Source: Nereocystis luetkeana
Taxonomy: Eukaryota; Sar; Phaeophyceae; Laminariales; Laminariaceae
Reading direction: 5' to 3'
NCBI GenBank assembly: GCA_031213475.1
Contig: JARUPZ010000018.1
Coordinates: 7,886,406-7,950,405, forward strand
DNA length: 64,000 nt
Shown here piece after piece: positions 33,779 through 46,900 of this stretch (the stretch's first letter is position 1; every line of letters begins with the position of its first letter). The notes under the pieces were generated by a model, which was given only the letters and a program-made list of their open reading frames with translations, did no database searches and was not told the origin of the DNA. The translations under genes and the position numbers were made by a program.

Positions 33779-36700
33779 CGAACAAAACCTCAGAACGCAC
33801 GTACACAAGTTGACGACAGCGGTTACAAGTATCCTGCTGCGCTGCGCGAGTTCCTACTGACACAACCAACACACCAACAGCAGCAACAACAACAACAACA
33901 ACAACAACAACAAGAACAGCATAACCACAGCAACGGTTCTTCTTTCGCAGTGTATCCCATTTCAAACACGTCTTCTATTGAGAGGGAGGCTCAACCGGGG
34001 CGGCGGGGGGGGGGGGGGGGAAGAGGGTTGCCCGGAAGGCCGCTTACACATTTGGGATCTAGCCATAAAATGTGGGTGAAGTTTGGCGTGCTCCTGAAAC
34101 ATATCTCAACATACCTATATTTCGGAGGACAGGTCAGCTCACCGTAGCTCGGAGCGATGTGTTATACGCAACTTATTTGTTGGTACGTAGATCCTTCCCT
34201 GTCTGCGTGGGCTATATTATGCATCATCTACACGTTTCCCCCGGGAAAATGGGAGACACATCTTCTGCCCCCCCCCCCCCGCAGGTGGTGGGTGAGCTAT
34301 TACGGGGGGCCATAGTTAACAGGACCAAATATTGTTAGTAAAAATGGTTAAACATATAGGTTTTCATGTATACCATAGGTCCTGTTAACTATGGTCCCCC
34401 GTAATAGCTGTGTGAGCTACATGCGCTAGGACATGCTCTGTACTGCAGAATATCGTACGGTACGTTCAAACGCACAGACGCCCTCGTCACACCGAAAAAA
34501 AAAAAAACGCGCCAGCCCGATGGATCTCTCGGCTTGAGAAAAATCGAGTAACCGTCCACTCAATCGGTCGAGCTCACGACCGACGCCTCTGGGGGTAATT
34601 TATTCAAAAAGGTACCTCGTGTGTACCAGTACGAGTATAGTTTTTCTACGTGCTCCTGCCAGCTGCCGGCTGCCGTAGCGCCGGCTCGGGTGCCGCGTCC
34701 ATGTGCTGTTTTTTCTCTCTCTCCGTACGGCGGTCGACTCGAAGTGGCGCAGGCGTAGGCCGATTGGCCGGCGGGGGCGGGGCGGGGCGGGGCGGGGGAC
34801 GGGGCTTCCAGCGCCTCCGGCAGCCCGGCCGACCGGCGGCGGCCCGCGGTGGACGAGACGGCAGTAACCGCCTCGAAAAATGCGACCTCGTCCGAGAAGC
34901 AACGCCGACGACGACCCGCACCTGATGAGGATGCCGGCGATGGTACGCAGCGGTAGCGAGTGCGCTGTTGCGCGTTTGTTTCCTCGTCTCATAGCGCATG
35001 TCTTCGCCGTGAGGCGGACCAGCGATGCCGGGGGGGGGGGGCTTGGTCCGTAACAATATTGGTTGCCGAGCCAGCCGCCGGGTGTGGCAGGCCGGGGGGG
35101 GGGGGGGGGTGTACTCGATAGGAGAGATGTACTCGATCTCATGCATGGCCGTAGTCGTATGACCATAGACCCTCGCATCCCTACAATGCCGGGACGGAGC
35201 ATGTCGGGTTTTCACCGACCAGGCAGACATTGCTTGCACCAAGCGCGAACCGCCGTGAGGTGCCCGGCGAGTCGCATGAAGGGTGAGCTGCATCCTACTA
35301 AGAACCGCTTGTGAGGCGGACTTGCATATGGATGGCAGCTTCAATGAGTTGATTTAATTTCCGGTGCAGCCACTTCCAGAGGCAGGCCGGGTGGGGGGGG
35401 GTATCGCAAACAAAAGTGGAATATATATCGCAGTATCACACAGCCTGCAAAGATGAGCTTCGACGAAATCCTCGATCTCGCAGCTGTTGTTTCTTGTTTT
35501 TTAAATTATATACCAGGGTACATCTACACATGACACCACAATCCTCGTCACGCCCATATAAAACAATGAAGCTTAAACAAGTGAGCTGGGATTTCTGTAG
35601 TTTTTTTTTTAGGGTCATATACGTATATATATTTTAAACCCGACTTTATGTAACATATACCCCCAGCCTAGATCTCGGGAATTGGATTGTGGTACGCACG
35701 AGTTTCTACCGGAAAACATCATTATTATTTGTAGATCAAGACACACGCACTCCTTGGACTCTGCCGCCCCAGTACAAGATGTATGTCCTGTATGAGGCCA
35801 CATAAAGCCCGTAGCACGCGCGATCGAATTAGCACTCCTAGTATTACTATTACAGTGTGCCACACAGCTTGCAAATGTGAGTCTCGACGAAATCCTCGAT
35901 CTCCCAGCTGGTGTTTTTTAATGTTTAACCCCTTTAGAACCGCAGTCCCGTTTTGGGGACAAACCACTCAAATTTCAAGTAGTTTGTCCCCAAAACGGGG
36001 CTGCGGTTTTAAAGGGGTTAATATATACCAGAAGACTACCAGGTACTGGTGCATGCTTTTCGGGTATCGTGGCCACGGCGATTTTTCTAGCGTTAAATGG
36101 AGAGGAGTCAGCAGCCGCGTACGGCGTGTATGGGGTATATATATGTCGTGGTGCAATAGGTAGGTCTACGCTTGGTTACTTGTTGACTCGTGTGTGTTCC
36201 GGTCTCCCATTTTGTCCGTTTTTTTTCCCTGTTTTTTTCCCGTCCCCCCCCCCCCCCCCCCCCTCCCCCCCCCCCCCGACAGGCTGTGGCCGGCAATCTG
36301 GCTCTTACCCGAGAACAACGACTACGGCCTATGGCCGGCTTCGGGGGAGATCGACATTGTGGTGAGCGGTTACCTCGACTGCGTCGCGGCAAAAAAAATA
36401 GAAAATACAGCGGTACCGGTCCGCTCATGAGAAAGTAGCTTGCAGGAAGAAGTCAGCTTTGAACATTCGAAAACAAAAATAGAGGGCTCTCAGCCTGGTC
36501 AGTGCGTAAGCTTTTAAAGAAAGTTGACCCCTTTCCTGTGACTGGCCTGGGCCCCCAAGGCACGATTGAATGGGCATTATGAATGGGCACTATTACAGAA
36601 AGCGTCTTCCCGGCGACCAAAATAAGAAAGCGCAAATAAGTAAGCGTGATTTCGCGAGCGCGCCCATAATAAGAAATTCAGCCTGCGCCGGTAAATGGTT

Positions 36701-37184
36701 TATTTTATTAGAGGGCCGGTACTGCTTTATCAAACTTGCAAGCGGGTCAACGTGCAAACATATTCAACAAGCAAGGAGATCGATCCATCATGCAAGGATA
36801 TCAACATGCAGACAGAGGGCGCGAGTTGGCAAGTTTCGATGAAAGCCGACGAGCACTAGTATATATAATTCTGAATGAACGCTCCGCGCTATAAAAGTGG
36901 AGGGATGTGTATCCCGGGGGGGCGGGGAGAAGGGAAGACATCCTTGATCACGGCTGATACAGAACACTGGAAAGTGAAGAGGAGGCTGATCGCCTCCCTG
37001 GAAACCCCTGGTTTCCACCCGTAGTTACGATCCCAACATCTATTACGAGGTACAGCAGTAGCCACCGGCCTTTCCGCATAATTCAAAGTAGCACCCACGC
37101 ATAGATGGTTGAATAACAAAGAAACGGAAAGAGAAACAACATGCGAGGAAATCAACATCATGGGGGGAGTGATAAATGGCCGCG

Positions 37185-37235
<51 letters not shown>

Positions 37236-40200
37236 TTATCCCGTTTATTTTCTTCGCACATCTTCTTCTCTCTCTCCTTCCAACTCGTAACTCAGATCCG
37301 GGGCCACATAGCAGGCTCTTCTACCCCCTTCCCGCTACGGTACGTGCCTTCATTTTTATCGCGATATATATTTTGCTCATCCCATTTATTATCTTCGCAC
37401 ATCTTCTCTCTCTCCTTCCAACTCGTAACTCAGATCCGGGGCCACATAGCAGGCTCTTCTACCCCCTTCCCGCTACGGTACGTGCCTTCATTTTTATCGC
37501 GATATATATTTTGCTCATCCCATTTATTTTCTCCGCACATCTTCTTCTCTCTCTCCTTCCCACTCGTAACTCAGATCCGGGGTCACATAGCAGGCTCTTC
37601 TACCCCCTTCCCGCTACGGTACGTGCCTTCATTTTTATCGCGATACCAGTATATATTTTGCTCATCCCATTTATTATCTTCGCACATCTTCTTCTCTCTC
37701 TCCTTCCCACTCGTAACTCAGATCCGGGGTCCCATAGCAGGCTCTTCTACCCCCTTCCCGCTACGGTACGTGCCTTCATTTTTATCGCGAGAAGATTTCA
37801 GCCTTTTCTTCCCTCGTCGACTCGCATCGAATTGTGCCTACCCACGCTGCAAGGCGCTCTCAACAATTGAATCCTTTTTTATTTTTATTTTTGCAAATAA
37901 AGTCAAATGTCCGACCCACCTGGGGCTCGAACCCAGGACTCAAACACAAGTAGAATTCGAGGTTAACCACTTGAACCACCGGGGCGACCGTAATATGAAG
38001 AGTTCGAGCGGGCCTTCTTCTCCATGATATGACGTCACTCGTGTACGTACGGTGCAGGACTATCTGTTGACCCTTTTACAGCAAACCGCAGTTTTAGTTT
38101 TGGGGACAAACCACTCAAATTTTGAGAAGTTTCTCCCGCAAACGGTCGACGCGGCATTCTCCATCCGTTACGCAGGTCATTCCATTGCTTTATACCAGTA
38201 TACAGAACACAGCAGATGTGCGGGGTGCACTCATTGTTTTTTTTTTTTTTTTTTTTATCTCGCTCTACTTTTCCAACAAAATGTGTCGTGTGGATGGAGG
38301 GAGCTACGTGTGATACGGGCGGCTATTCTACTGTACAGTATGTTTTGACCTGTTTCCCTTTATCGCCGAAACAAATTAATCCACCCTGTTACGGGGGACC
38401 ATAGTAAATGGAACCCAATGTTGTTAGTAAAAATTGGGATATATACAGTTTTTCATGTGTACCGTAGGTTCTATTTACTATGGTCCCCCGTGATAGGAAG
38501 AGCTCAAGTCATTAGTGATTTTATCCCCCCCCCCCCCCCCCCCTCCCCTGTTATGGTCGTACGGCTACGGCCATCCATGAGATCGAGTACACCTCTTCTA
38601 TCGAGCACACCCCCCCGCTATCGTTTTTAGAGGTAATTAATCCACACTATTAATAGCTCAAGTCATTAATGAACTAATTTCATCGGCCAGTACAGCTACT
38701 TTTTATACCCAGCTCCGACACTCACGTGCGTCCATTTAATCTCCAACACCTCCATATCTTCCACTCCAGAGCTATTGGAGCCTGTCCTGCGACAACGGAC
38801 TGTATTGTATTGTGAGTTAATGTGAGAACAACAACAACAACAACAACAACAACATTGTCTCCCTCTTTTTGTCCAAAATAATTATTCCACACTTCTGCAG
38901 CTGCTGTAGCCATTGACTCATCAATGTAACCTACCCCTACCCCCGTACATAGTGTACCTGTACCATATGTATTATTGATATTATAGTAGCGCTCTGGCCG
39001 TAAATATGTATAGTCGCCGTTTCGTGTTGACGTCGGAGTCCCAACGGAGATTATATCGACATCAGAGTCCAAACACGGATTATATTTTGCGAACCAAGTA
39101 GTTATCAGTGTTATTGTTACGGGGGGCCATAGTTAATAGGACCTATGGTATACATAAAAACCGATACCTGGTATATATAACCATTTTTACTAACAATATT
39201 TGATCCTATTAACTATGGTCCCGCGTAATAATAGTTTTTTCCCCTGGCGATAAGAACGCGCGGGTTCAGTAACGTTTGACAGAACGACGGGCGAAGATAA
39301 CAAGCAGAGAGCACCACCCACCCCGTCTCGTAAGTCGTTACGTCCCGGGCGGAGCTGGAACTTTTTTTTTTTTCACCAAAGCTACCGTTACCGGGGACCA
39401 ACAATTGTGAGTAAAAACGGCGAAATATGTAGGTTTTTGTGTTTACCGGAGGTCCTATTTACTGTTGTCCCCCGTAATAAGAATACACTATTAGTATATA
39501 CTATTGCAGGGGACCATAGTAATTAGGACCTACGGTAGACACAAAACCCTATACCTGGTATATTTTATCCATTTCACCAACAATATTTGGTCCTATTTAC
39601 TATGGTCTCTCGTAATATACAAGACTCGCCTTCCCCGACCTCATGAAGGGCAGAATGGACTCACCCACGTTACGGCACACCTTACTGCATATCACTCGGC
39701 CGCTTCTCTAGAAGGTTTTCGTATATTTCGGGAAACCATATTATATAGGACCTAATTTTTTTTTTTTTTTTTTTTTTTATCCTCCGACGGATTGGTAAAA
39801 ATAAAGCTTAAGCTCACCACACTTCCACGTTCGTGTCGTGTGTCAATTTAGCCCAGTTGGGCACGTTGACCCGACCTGACAGCACCTAAGGTACACACAA
39901 AAACCTATATATTTCGCTATTTTTTCTAACAATATTTTGGTTCCCTATTTGTTATCGTCCCCCGGAATAGTAGCATTTGACACTTTTAGTACCGCAGTCC
40001 CGGTTGGGGACAAAACTACTCGGAATTTGAGTGGTTCGTCCCCGAAACGGGACTGCGGTTTTTGCCCTAAAAGGCAAAAAAGGGTTATATTCCAAACGTT
40101 CCTTGTGTGTAGGGACGAGGGTGGTGTACAGCAGCAGCAGCAGCAGCAGCAGCAGTGGTGCGCTCATTTGCTGCACGTTTGCTGTGTGTGAAAGTTCGTG

Positions 40201-43200
40201 CTCCGTCATGTTTTTGGTGATGGTTGTTGTTGTTATTGTTGGTGGTGGTGTTGGTGTTGTTGTTTTTGTTTTTGTTGTTGTTGTCGTTGTTGTTGTTGTC
40301 GTAACCTTTCAATGGTCCGTGGTCACACAAGACAGACTCCAGCAATGCTTGAGTGAAAAAAGAAGAGGCAATGGTGGCAGGGGGGTGTACGCCCCCCACC
40401 CCCGGATTTTTGGGCCAAACGGGGGTGTAGGGAAAACAAGCGGGTGGCAGGTGCCCGCCCGCACGTGCGCCCGCCTCCGTCAAGTTTAATTCTGACGTGC
40501 TGACAAGACGCCTGCAGCCAATGCCGAGCATGCACACCTTGGTTTTCCCTTTTTTCTCCGGGACGTTATTCAGGCTAGTGGCACCGTGGCGCCGGAGGTT
40601 GCGCAAGGATCCCCCCCCTTTTGACTGCATTTTTTTTGGGGGGGGGCGGGGGGGGGGGGGGGTATACCCCCGCAATTCTACTTTAACTCACGCATTTCCC
40701 CCTGTTGACTACGATTTTCCCCTATTTGACCGCAAGAGAAAAGCCCTTTTCGACCCTCTCGACATCTTCTAAGTTCCGCCGTGGATCTGCTGCGAACAGG
40801 CCCGAGAACAGACCCACGGCGGAACATTGACGGCGGAACATTGGGGCGACCGATGTTCCGCCGTGGGTCTGTCCAGACCACATTCATTCGCGGCGCAGCT
40901 TCGATGCTGTCGAGAGTGGTCAAAAAGGAGTACCAGTATGTTTTCGTCCAAATGAGGGGGGGATATCCTAGCCACCAGGGTGTAGTACATAGATTTAATA
41001 CTAGTATTACGGAGGACCACAGTTAATAGAACCTATGGTCTACATAAAAACGTATATTTTTGACCATTTTTACGAACAATATTTGGTCCTATTAACTATG
41101 GTCCCCCGTAACAATAGTTGATTTGAGGGGTCATACCCCCCCCCCTTCCCCCCTCCCCCTCCCAAATTGTAGTACGTAGATAGGCAGGGAGTTCTTGTGC
41201 AGCCTCCTTCACCACGGAGCCGTTAGCCCCAATAACGTGCCGGAAACACACAAGAATTTGTTTTTAGGTGTGCGTGCTCGGCGTTGACTGCACAGCAGGT
41301 GTCTCGCGAGCGCGTCCTAGTTGAATTCGAGGCACGGTGGGGGGGCGTGAGGGCACCTGCCTCGGGCCTGCTCTTCCTTATACCCCCGTTTGGCTGAAAA
41401 ATCCGGGGGGTATATGTACCTCGCTTTGACCCTTGAAGCTACCAGGTACGAGTATATTTTTTATCCATGCCATATTTTGTTTTTGGTCTTCGCCCTCTTG
41501 TTGTTCCGGCCCCCTCCTACTTTAGTCGACAATCAGATCCGGGGTCACTATTAATAATAGGCGTTTTTTCCCCCCCTCTCCCCTCTCCACTACGGCACGT
41601 GCCTATTGATAGCATTTTTATCAGCGAGAAGAGTTCAGCACTTTCTTCCCTCGTCGGCTGGCGCCGAATTAATCGCGCATGCTGTGGGTATATGGGGGGG
41701 TGTACTCGATAGGAGAGGCGTACTCGATCTCATGCATGGCCGTAGTCGTATGACCATATAGGGGGGGGGTGAAACGAGGTAATTATTGTACGTGATAAGT
41801 ACCAGGTAGTGAGTTTGAGTTGACTGCAGTATTTCGGGGGACCATGGTAAATAGGACCTACGGTACAAACAAAAACCTATATATATATTTTTATGTATTT
41901 TTTTCTAACAGTAGTTGGTCCTATTTACAATGGTCCCCCGTAAATTAGTATATAGATTCATGAATAAAAAAGAGCCTAACTATCTATATCAAGCTCACTA
42001 GTTAGGGACGCGCCACGCGAGGAAATTGGAGTAAGAAAATGTACTCAGGGGCGAGCGGAGCACTAAATTCGACCACTCTGGCCATAAATATAAGAACCGT
42101 TTTGATTGAATATTAGTGTAAAACTTGTCCCTACATATAGGGACAGAGTGGTAAACACAACAAAGTACATCGAAGTATATGCTCAAGGTTGAAAAAAGAA
42201 CGGTTTTCACAACAAGATTCGGAGGCTTTTTTCAGGTTACGAGGCGTTTCTTGTTGGCGGGACCATGCTGTGTCATCGCCCCGGTGGTTCAAGTGGTTAA
42301 CCTCGAATTCTACGTGTTTGAGTCCTGGGTTCGAGCCCCAGGTGGGTCGGACTTTAACTTTATTTGCAAAAATAAAAAAGGATTCAATTGTTGAGAGCGC
42401 CTTGCAAGCGTGGGTAGGCACAATTCGATGCGAGTCGACGAGGGAAGAAAAGGCTGAAATCTTCTCGCGATAAAAATGAAGGCACGTACCGTAGCGGGAA
42501 GGGGGGAGAAGAGCCTGCTATGTGACCCCGGATCTGAGTTACGAGTTGAAAGGAGAGAGAGAAGAAGATGTGCGAAGATAATAGATGGGATGAGCAAAAA
42601 AATAAAAAAATAAAAAATAAAAAATACTATACGACGTATACGTATTGTGACTTTAAATTTTGTTTTTGTTGTTTTTTGGGAGACGATATCGCTCCAAAAA
42701 ACTATCGATCTATGTATATAATATAGACATATATTTATGAAGAATAACAAAAATATATACCAGGTATATGAAGAGCAATAAAAGAGGCGCTGTGAGATCG
42801 AAAAATTACCCGTCTTTGCAAGCTTGGTGTGACACTGTTGTGGAGGAACACAATAATCAGAACCAAAATTGATCGCCTAAGCGTAGTGAGATACCTGTTT
42901 TTTAGGTCTATGTTGGGATCTGATTATTAATATTACGGGGGACCATAGTTAATAGGACCTATGGTATACAAAAAAAACTATATATTAAACCGTTTTTACT
43001 AACAATATTTGGTCCTATTAACTATGGTCCCCCGTAATAGTACCGTATCACACTAGGGTGGTAAGATAACACACCCCCTGGGACGAATTTCAGACCCGCT
43101 TTTTCCTCCAAAAAATGCCTTAAGGGGCACGCATAACGAACATGGTGGCTTTGGAAACACTTCGTCGAGAAGGTTGCATGCATGGACGTATCGCTCGGCG

Positions 43201-43290
43201 TATTCAGTACGCCCTCCCTTTTTGTCGAGATACCCAGCTTTGGGAATCGTCCCAGGGGGTGTGTGGTAACTTAAGTGTGTTACACGGGTA

Positions 43291-43328
<38 letters not shown>

Positions 43329-43953
43329 TACTACCACTCTGTTCAGAATTATAGGGAACGGTTTGATGGAGCGTCAATACACAAAATATCCTTATTTTTG
43401 GGGACAGAGTGGTAATGCATTCCGGGGGACCATATGAAAGAGGACCTACGGTGCACACAAAAACCTATATATTTCGGTATTTTTACTAACAATATTTGGT
43501 CCTATTTACTATGGCCCCCCGTAATAGTATGACGGAGGCGACATCTATGGTGTCCGTAGCCAAAAACGGTGTGTATTCGTAGGGGGATACATACACATGC
43601 TTTTTTGGATCCATCTTGGTGTTCGATTTTACTCCCAGATACCAGTATGTAGTACTGAGCCCCCTCCCGTAAGAGCGATTTTGCCTATTAATAGCTCGAT
43701 CACGCATTTTACGGGTTCGTGCGCGTACTGCAGTTTTTCTAGAGCTAACCACAAACTATTACAGGTTTGGGTTTTTGATAGGAACGAAGTCGCTACTTAC
43801 CAAGTACCAGATACCTGATGCCATAAGAGGCGACTGCAGTATATATATATATATATATATGTTATATATATATATCTTCGTTACTGGTATATATTATGTA
43901 AACATTACCTGGTATGTAATATATACCAGGTACCTGGTATATACCAGGTATAT

Positions 43954-43989
<36 letters not shown>

Positions 43990-46900
43990 TGTTTGCTCAC
44001 GTCTCGCTTGCTCCCGTGTAATTCGGCGCTTTCCCGGTGACCGGTTTCACTGGCAGGAGTCGAGGGGTAACGCGCCTTCTTACGGCGAGGGGGTCTCGGG
44101 AGTCGGAGGGGTGGACACGGCGTCAAGCGCTATACACTGGGGTCCCCACTACAGGTGATCGATCGGAGCATGAGTAGGTTTAGCAGTCTGGGAGAAGGGA
44201 TCTTTAGGGATGTTTTTCACTTGAAAAATGCGTAGCGTGGTCTGCACTTCGGAATCGTCGCCCGCATCTGAGAACTTTCCTGGTTCGATGCAAACTCGGC
44301 GTAGCCTCGTTTATGGCGAGTTTTGGCCCGTTTTGGCTGCGGTTTGGGGTCAGGGTTAGGGTTAGGGTTAGGATTAGGGTTAGAGTCAGGGGTTGGGTTG
44401 GGTCTCCGCCCGTGCCTTGATCCCAACAGGAACCAAAACATCCGAACAGCCTACCAACCTAAAGATCCGTTCTCCCAGATTGTTAAAGGTCCTCGAGCAT
44501 GAGGAGGGAGGAAGAGAGGGAGGGAGGGAGGGAGGGAGGGAGGGAGGGAGGAAGGAAAGGAGGAAGGTCGTGGTGGCGGGCGTGGAGGTTTTTGAAGCGC
44601 GGGCGTGCGTGCGCTCCGCCCCCCCCCCCCCCCCCCCCCCAGTGGCAGCAGAAGCACATCTCTCGGCTTTGCTTTTCTTACAGCAGCACTGGGGTTGTTG
44701 TGTTGATGTTTTTTTACCCCTAACGACGGCTGAAGTGCTCACGCGACTTGCGTTCACCTGGTATTTTTGTTTTGTTTTTGTTTTTGTATCTGTATCCCCC
44801 CCCCCCCAGCGACAACAGAAGGAATCGCTCAATCGTTTTTGTGTTTTCAGTACCGCTGCTGTTTTTGATATTTTTCGGCAGCGGTGATTCAAGTTGTCTG
44901 GACAGTTTGTGCTTGCGGCATCTCGCTGTCGGACTGCAGCTGCTGCTGCAGTGTGGGTTGAGGCTAAAAGTGTGAGAACATAAGAAGTTCAATAATTCGA
45001 CATGTATGTATGATATAGTAACGGCACGTTTCACCTGGTATACTTCGTACACCCTTTCGAGGACCCCCCTGCGACACCTGCGGCAAGCAAGATGCAGGAT
45101 TGTCAGCGTTGGCTAAAGTCTGACCTTCACGCGGGTGTTGGATTGCCTGTGCTCAGCCTCGTTTCAGGCCCGGTTAATAAGGTCAAGGCATTGGAGAAAA
45201 GGAAGCTTGCGTTTGCCATGCCCCACTCGCCTGTGATGAGCCTCACCATAGACCTTTTGTTGGGATTATGGTACGGGAGAAACATAAAAACTTGCTTAAG
45301 TTTGTCATGCCCCGGGCCTCCCTTCCCTTGTGATCTTTTTTTAATGAACACCGCGCGTCCGTTGCGCAGCATGGACTCGTGGGACTTGACCTACGGGACG
45401 ATAAAGCTGGACGGCCGCACCTTCAATGACGACTTTCATACGTTCGGACTGTACTGGGATGAAACCCAGATGGTGAGGGTCGTCGCGGATTTTGTTTAGT
45501 TCGCCTTTGAAGACAAACCGCAGCCCCGTCTGGGGGAGAGACTACTTACTCCGAAGTATATTTTGCGTGGTTTGTCCCCTCTAAAGGAGTGCAGTCCTAG
45601 AAAGGTCAGGTGAGGTTGTCGCGGGAGTGGATATACTGTTGCGTCTTAGACGACTGTCACGAGACGTACCTGGTATAATATGTACCAGGTATCTGGTACG
45701 CACATACGCTGGTTTCATCCTTCACTCTCTTGGTCTCAGGCGCCGAAACCCGCCTCACAAGCGGTTCTTCGGTGGAGTGCTCTACAGGTAGCCCACCCTT
45801 CATGCGTCTCGCCGAACGCCTCACGGCGCTTCGCGTTCGGTGCCCACAGCAAAAATCTGCCTGGTCGGTAACAAGACCCCGACGTGCTCCGTCCCGGCAT
45901 TGTGTGTAGGGATGCGAGGGTCTATGGTCATACGACTACGGCCACGCATGACAACGACTACACCCCCCCTTCCCCCCCCCCCCCCCCCCCCACACAACCC
46001 CCGCTATCGATACCGGTGTATGCATCTACCTGGTATACCCTGGGATTATATGAAAACAGTACACCTACGTGGACACCGACGACAACCGGCTGCTGACGGT
46101 CGACTTCGGCGTCGGCACGAGCGAAGAGGGTTTCTGGAAGAAAGGGCATTTTGACGAGAGGTATCCGGGGATGGGTAACCCCTGGGCCGGGAGGGGAGCC
46201 GCCGCGCCGTACGATCAGCGGTTCTACGTCGTCATGAACGTGGCGGTCGGCGGTGTCGGCGGGTTTTTTCCCGACGGAATGGTGAGTGCGATGCCGTCGG
46301 ATTTTGCTCGCACGTAGATAATAGAGGGGGTACGAACCAGAGTTTTTTTTTTTTTTGCTGTACGTTGTTGCTGGTGCTGTGCCGGGAAGGAACGATGTTT
46401 GGCGCTTAAAAAGTTATGAGTCCCCTCTCTTGAGAAGCTCCATCCCCCCAGCCATATCGTGACCTTGAGAACGGCAACCCGAGGAGCAATGCCGTGGCCT
46501 ATACAGGTACGATATACAACGAACAAGGTACGCCTCATTGTAAAACATAAGATTGGCAGAAGGGGCTTGCCTTAAAAGGCATCCCCTGTTGGGTCGGGGT
46601 AGCTCCTCAGATAAGGAGCCCCCCCCCCCCCCCCCCCGGCAGTCAGAACTTTTTGCCTTGCAAGGCAAAAGGGATGCCTTATTGTGAAGCATGAGAGAAT
46701 GGGATAAGGGGCTTGCCTTAGAAGGCATGCCTTATTGGGTGGCTCCTCAGTTAAGGAGCCCCCCCCCCCCTGTCAGTCAGAAATGTTTGCCTTGCAAGGC
46801 AAAATATATCCCCTATCGTAGCACGCCTCCAATGGTAACCCTTTTACGACTGCAGCCCCGTTTGAGGGAAAAACTACTTGGAATTTGACTGGTTTGTGCC

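Larger units (their letters stand above)
32808..36282 (+). other. GH16 intron 5
   Basis: LINE 3' ends, retroposon S copies in both orientations, MITE-A, MITE-B, TTG/CAA runs (33738-33778, 33877-33915) and a GC-rich block (34740-34870). It ends in a long C/T tract (36235-36279) directly before the acceptor. Confidence 0.6.
36362..44056 (+). other. GH16 intron 6 (largest)
   Basis: About 7.7 kb between the two halves of the catalytic motif. Contains SINE-F and SINE-T copies, MITE-A copies 12-20, MITE-B, MITE-C, MITE-G, SINE-D, a hairpin at 40772-40873 and TA microsatellites (37188-37230, 43841-43990). Confidence 0.6.
44155..45369 (+). other. GH16 intron 7
   Basis: Telomere-like TTAGGG units (44351-44390), a GGGA run (44513-44552), a C-run (44619-44640) and no transposable element recognised. 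Confidence 0.6.

Noticed and set aside
34646-35344. 232-codon minus-strand proline-rich frame
   Set aside because: Built from retroposon S copy 11 plus a GC-rich block; no family match.
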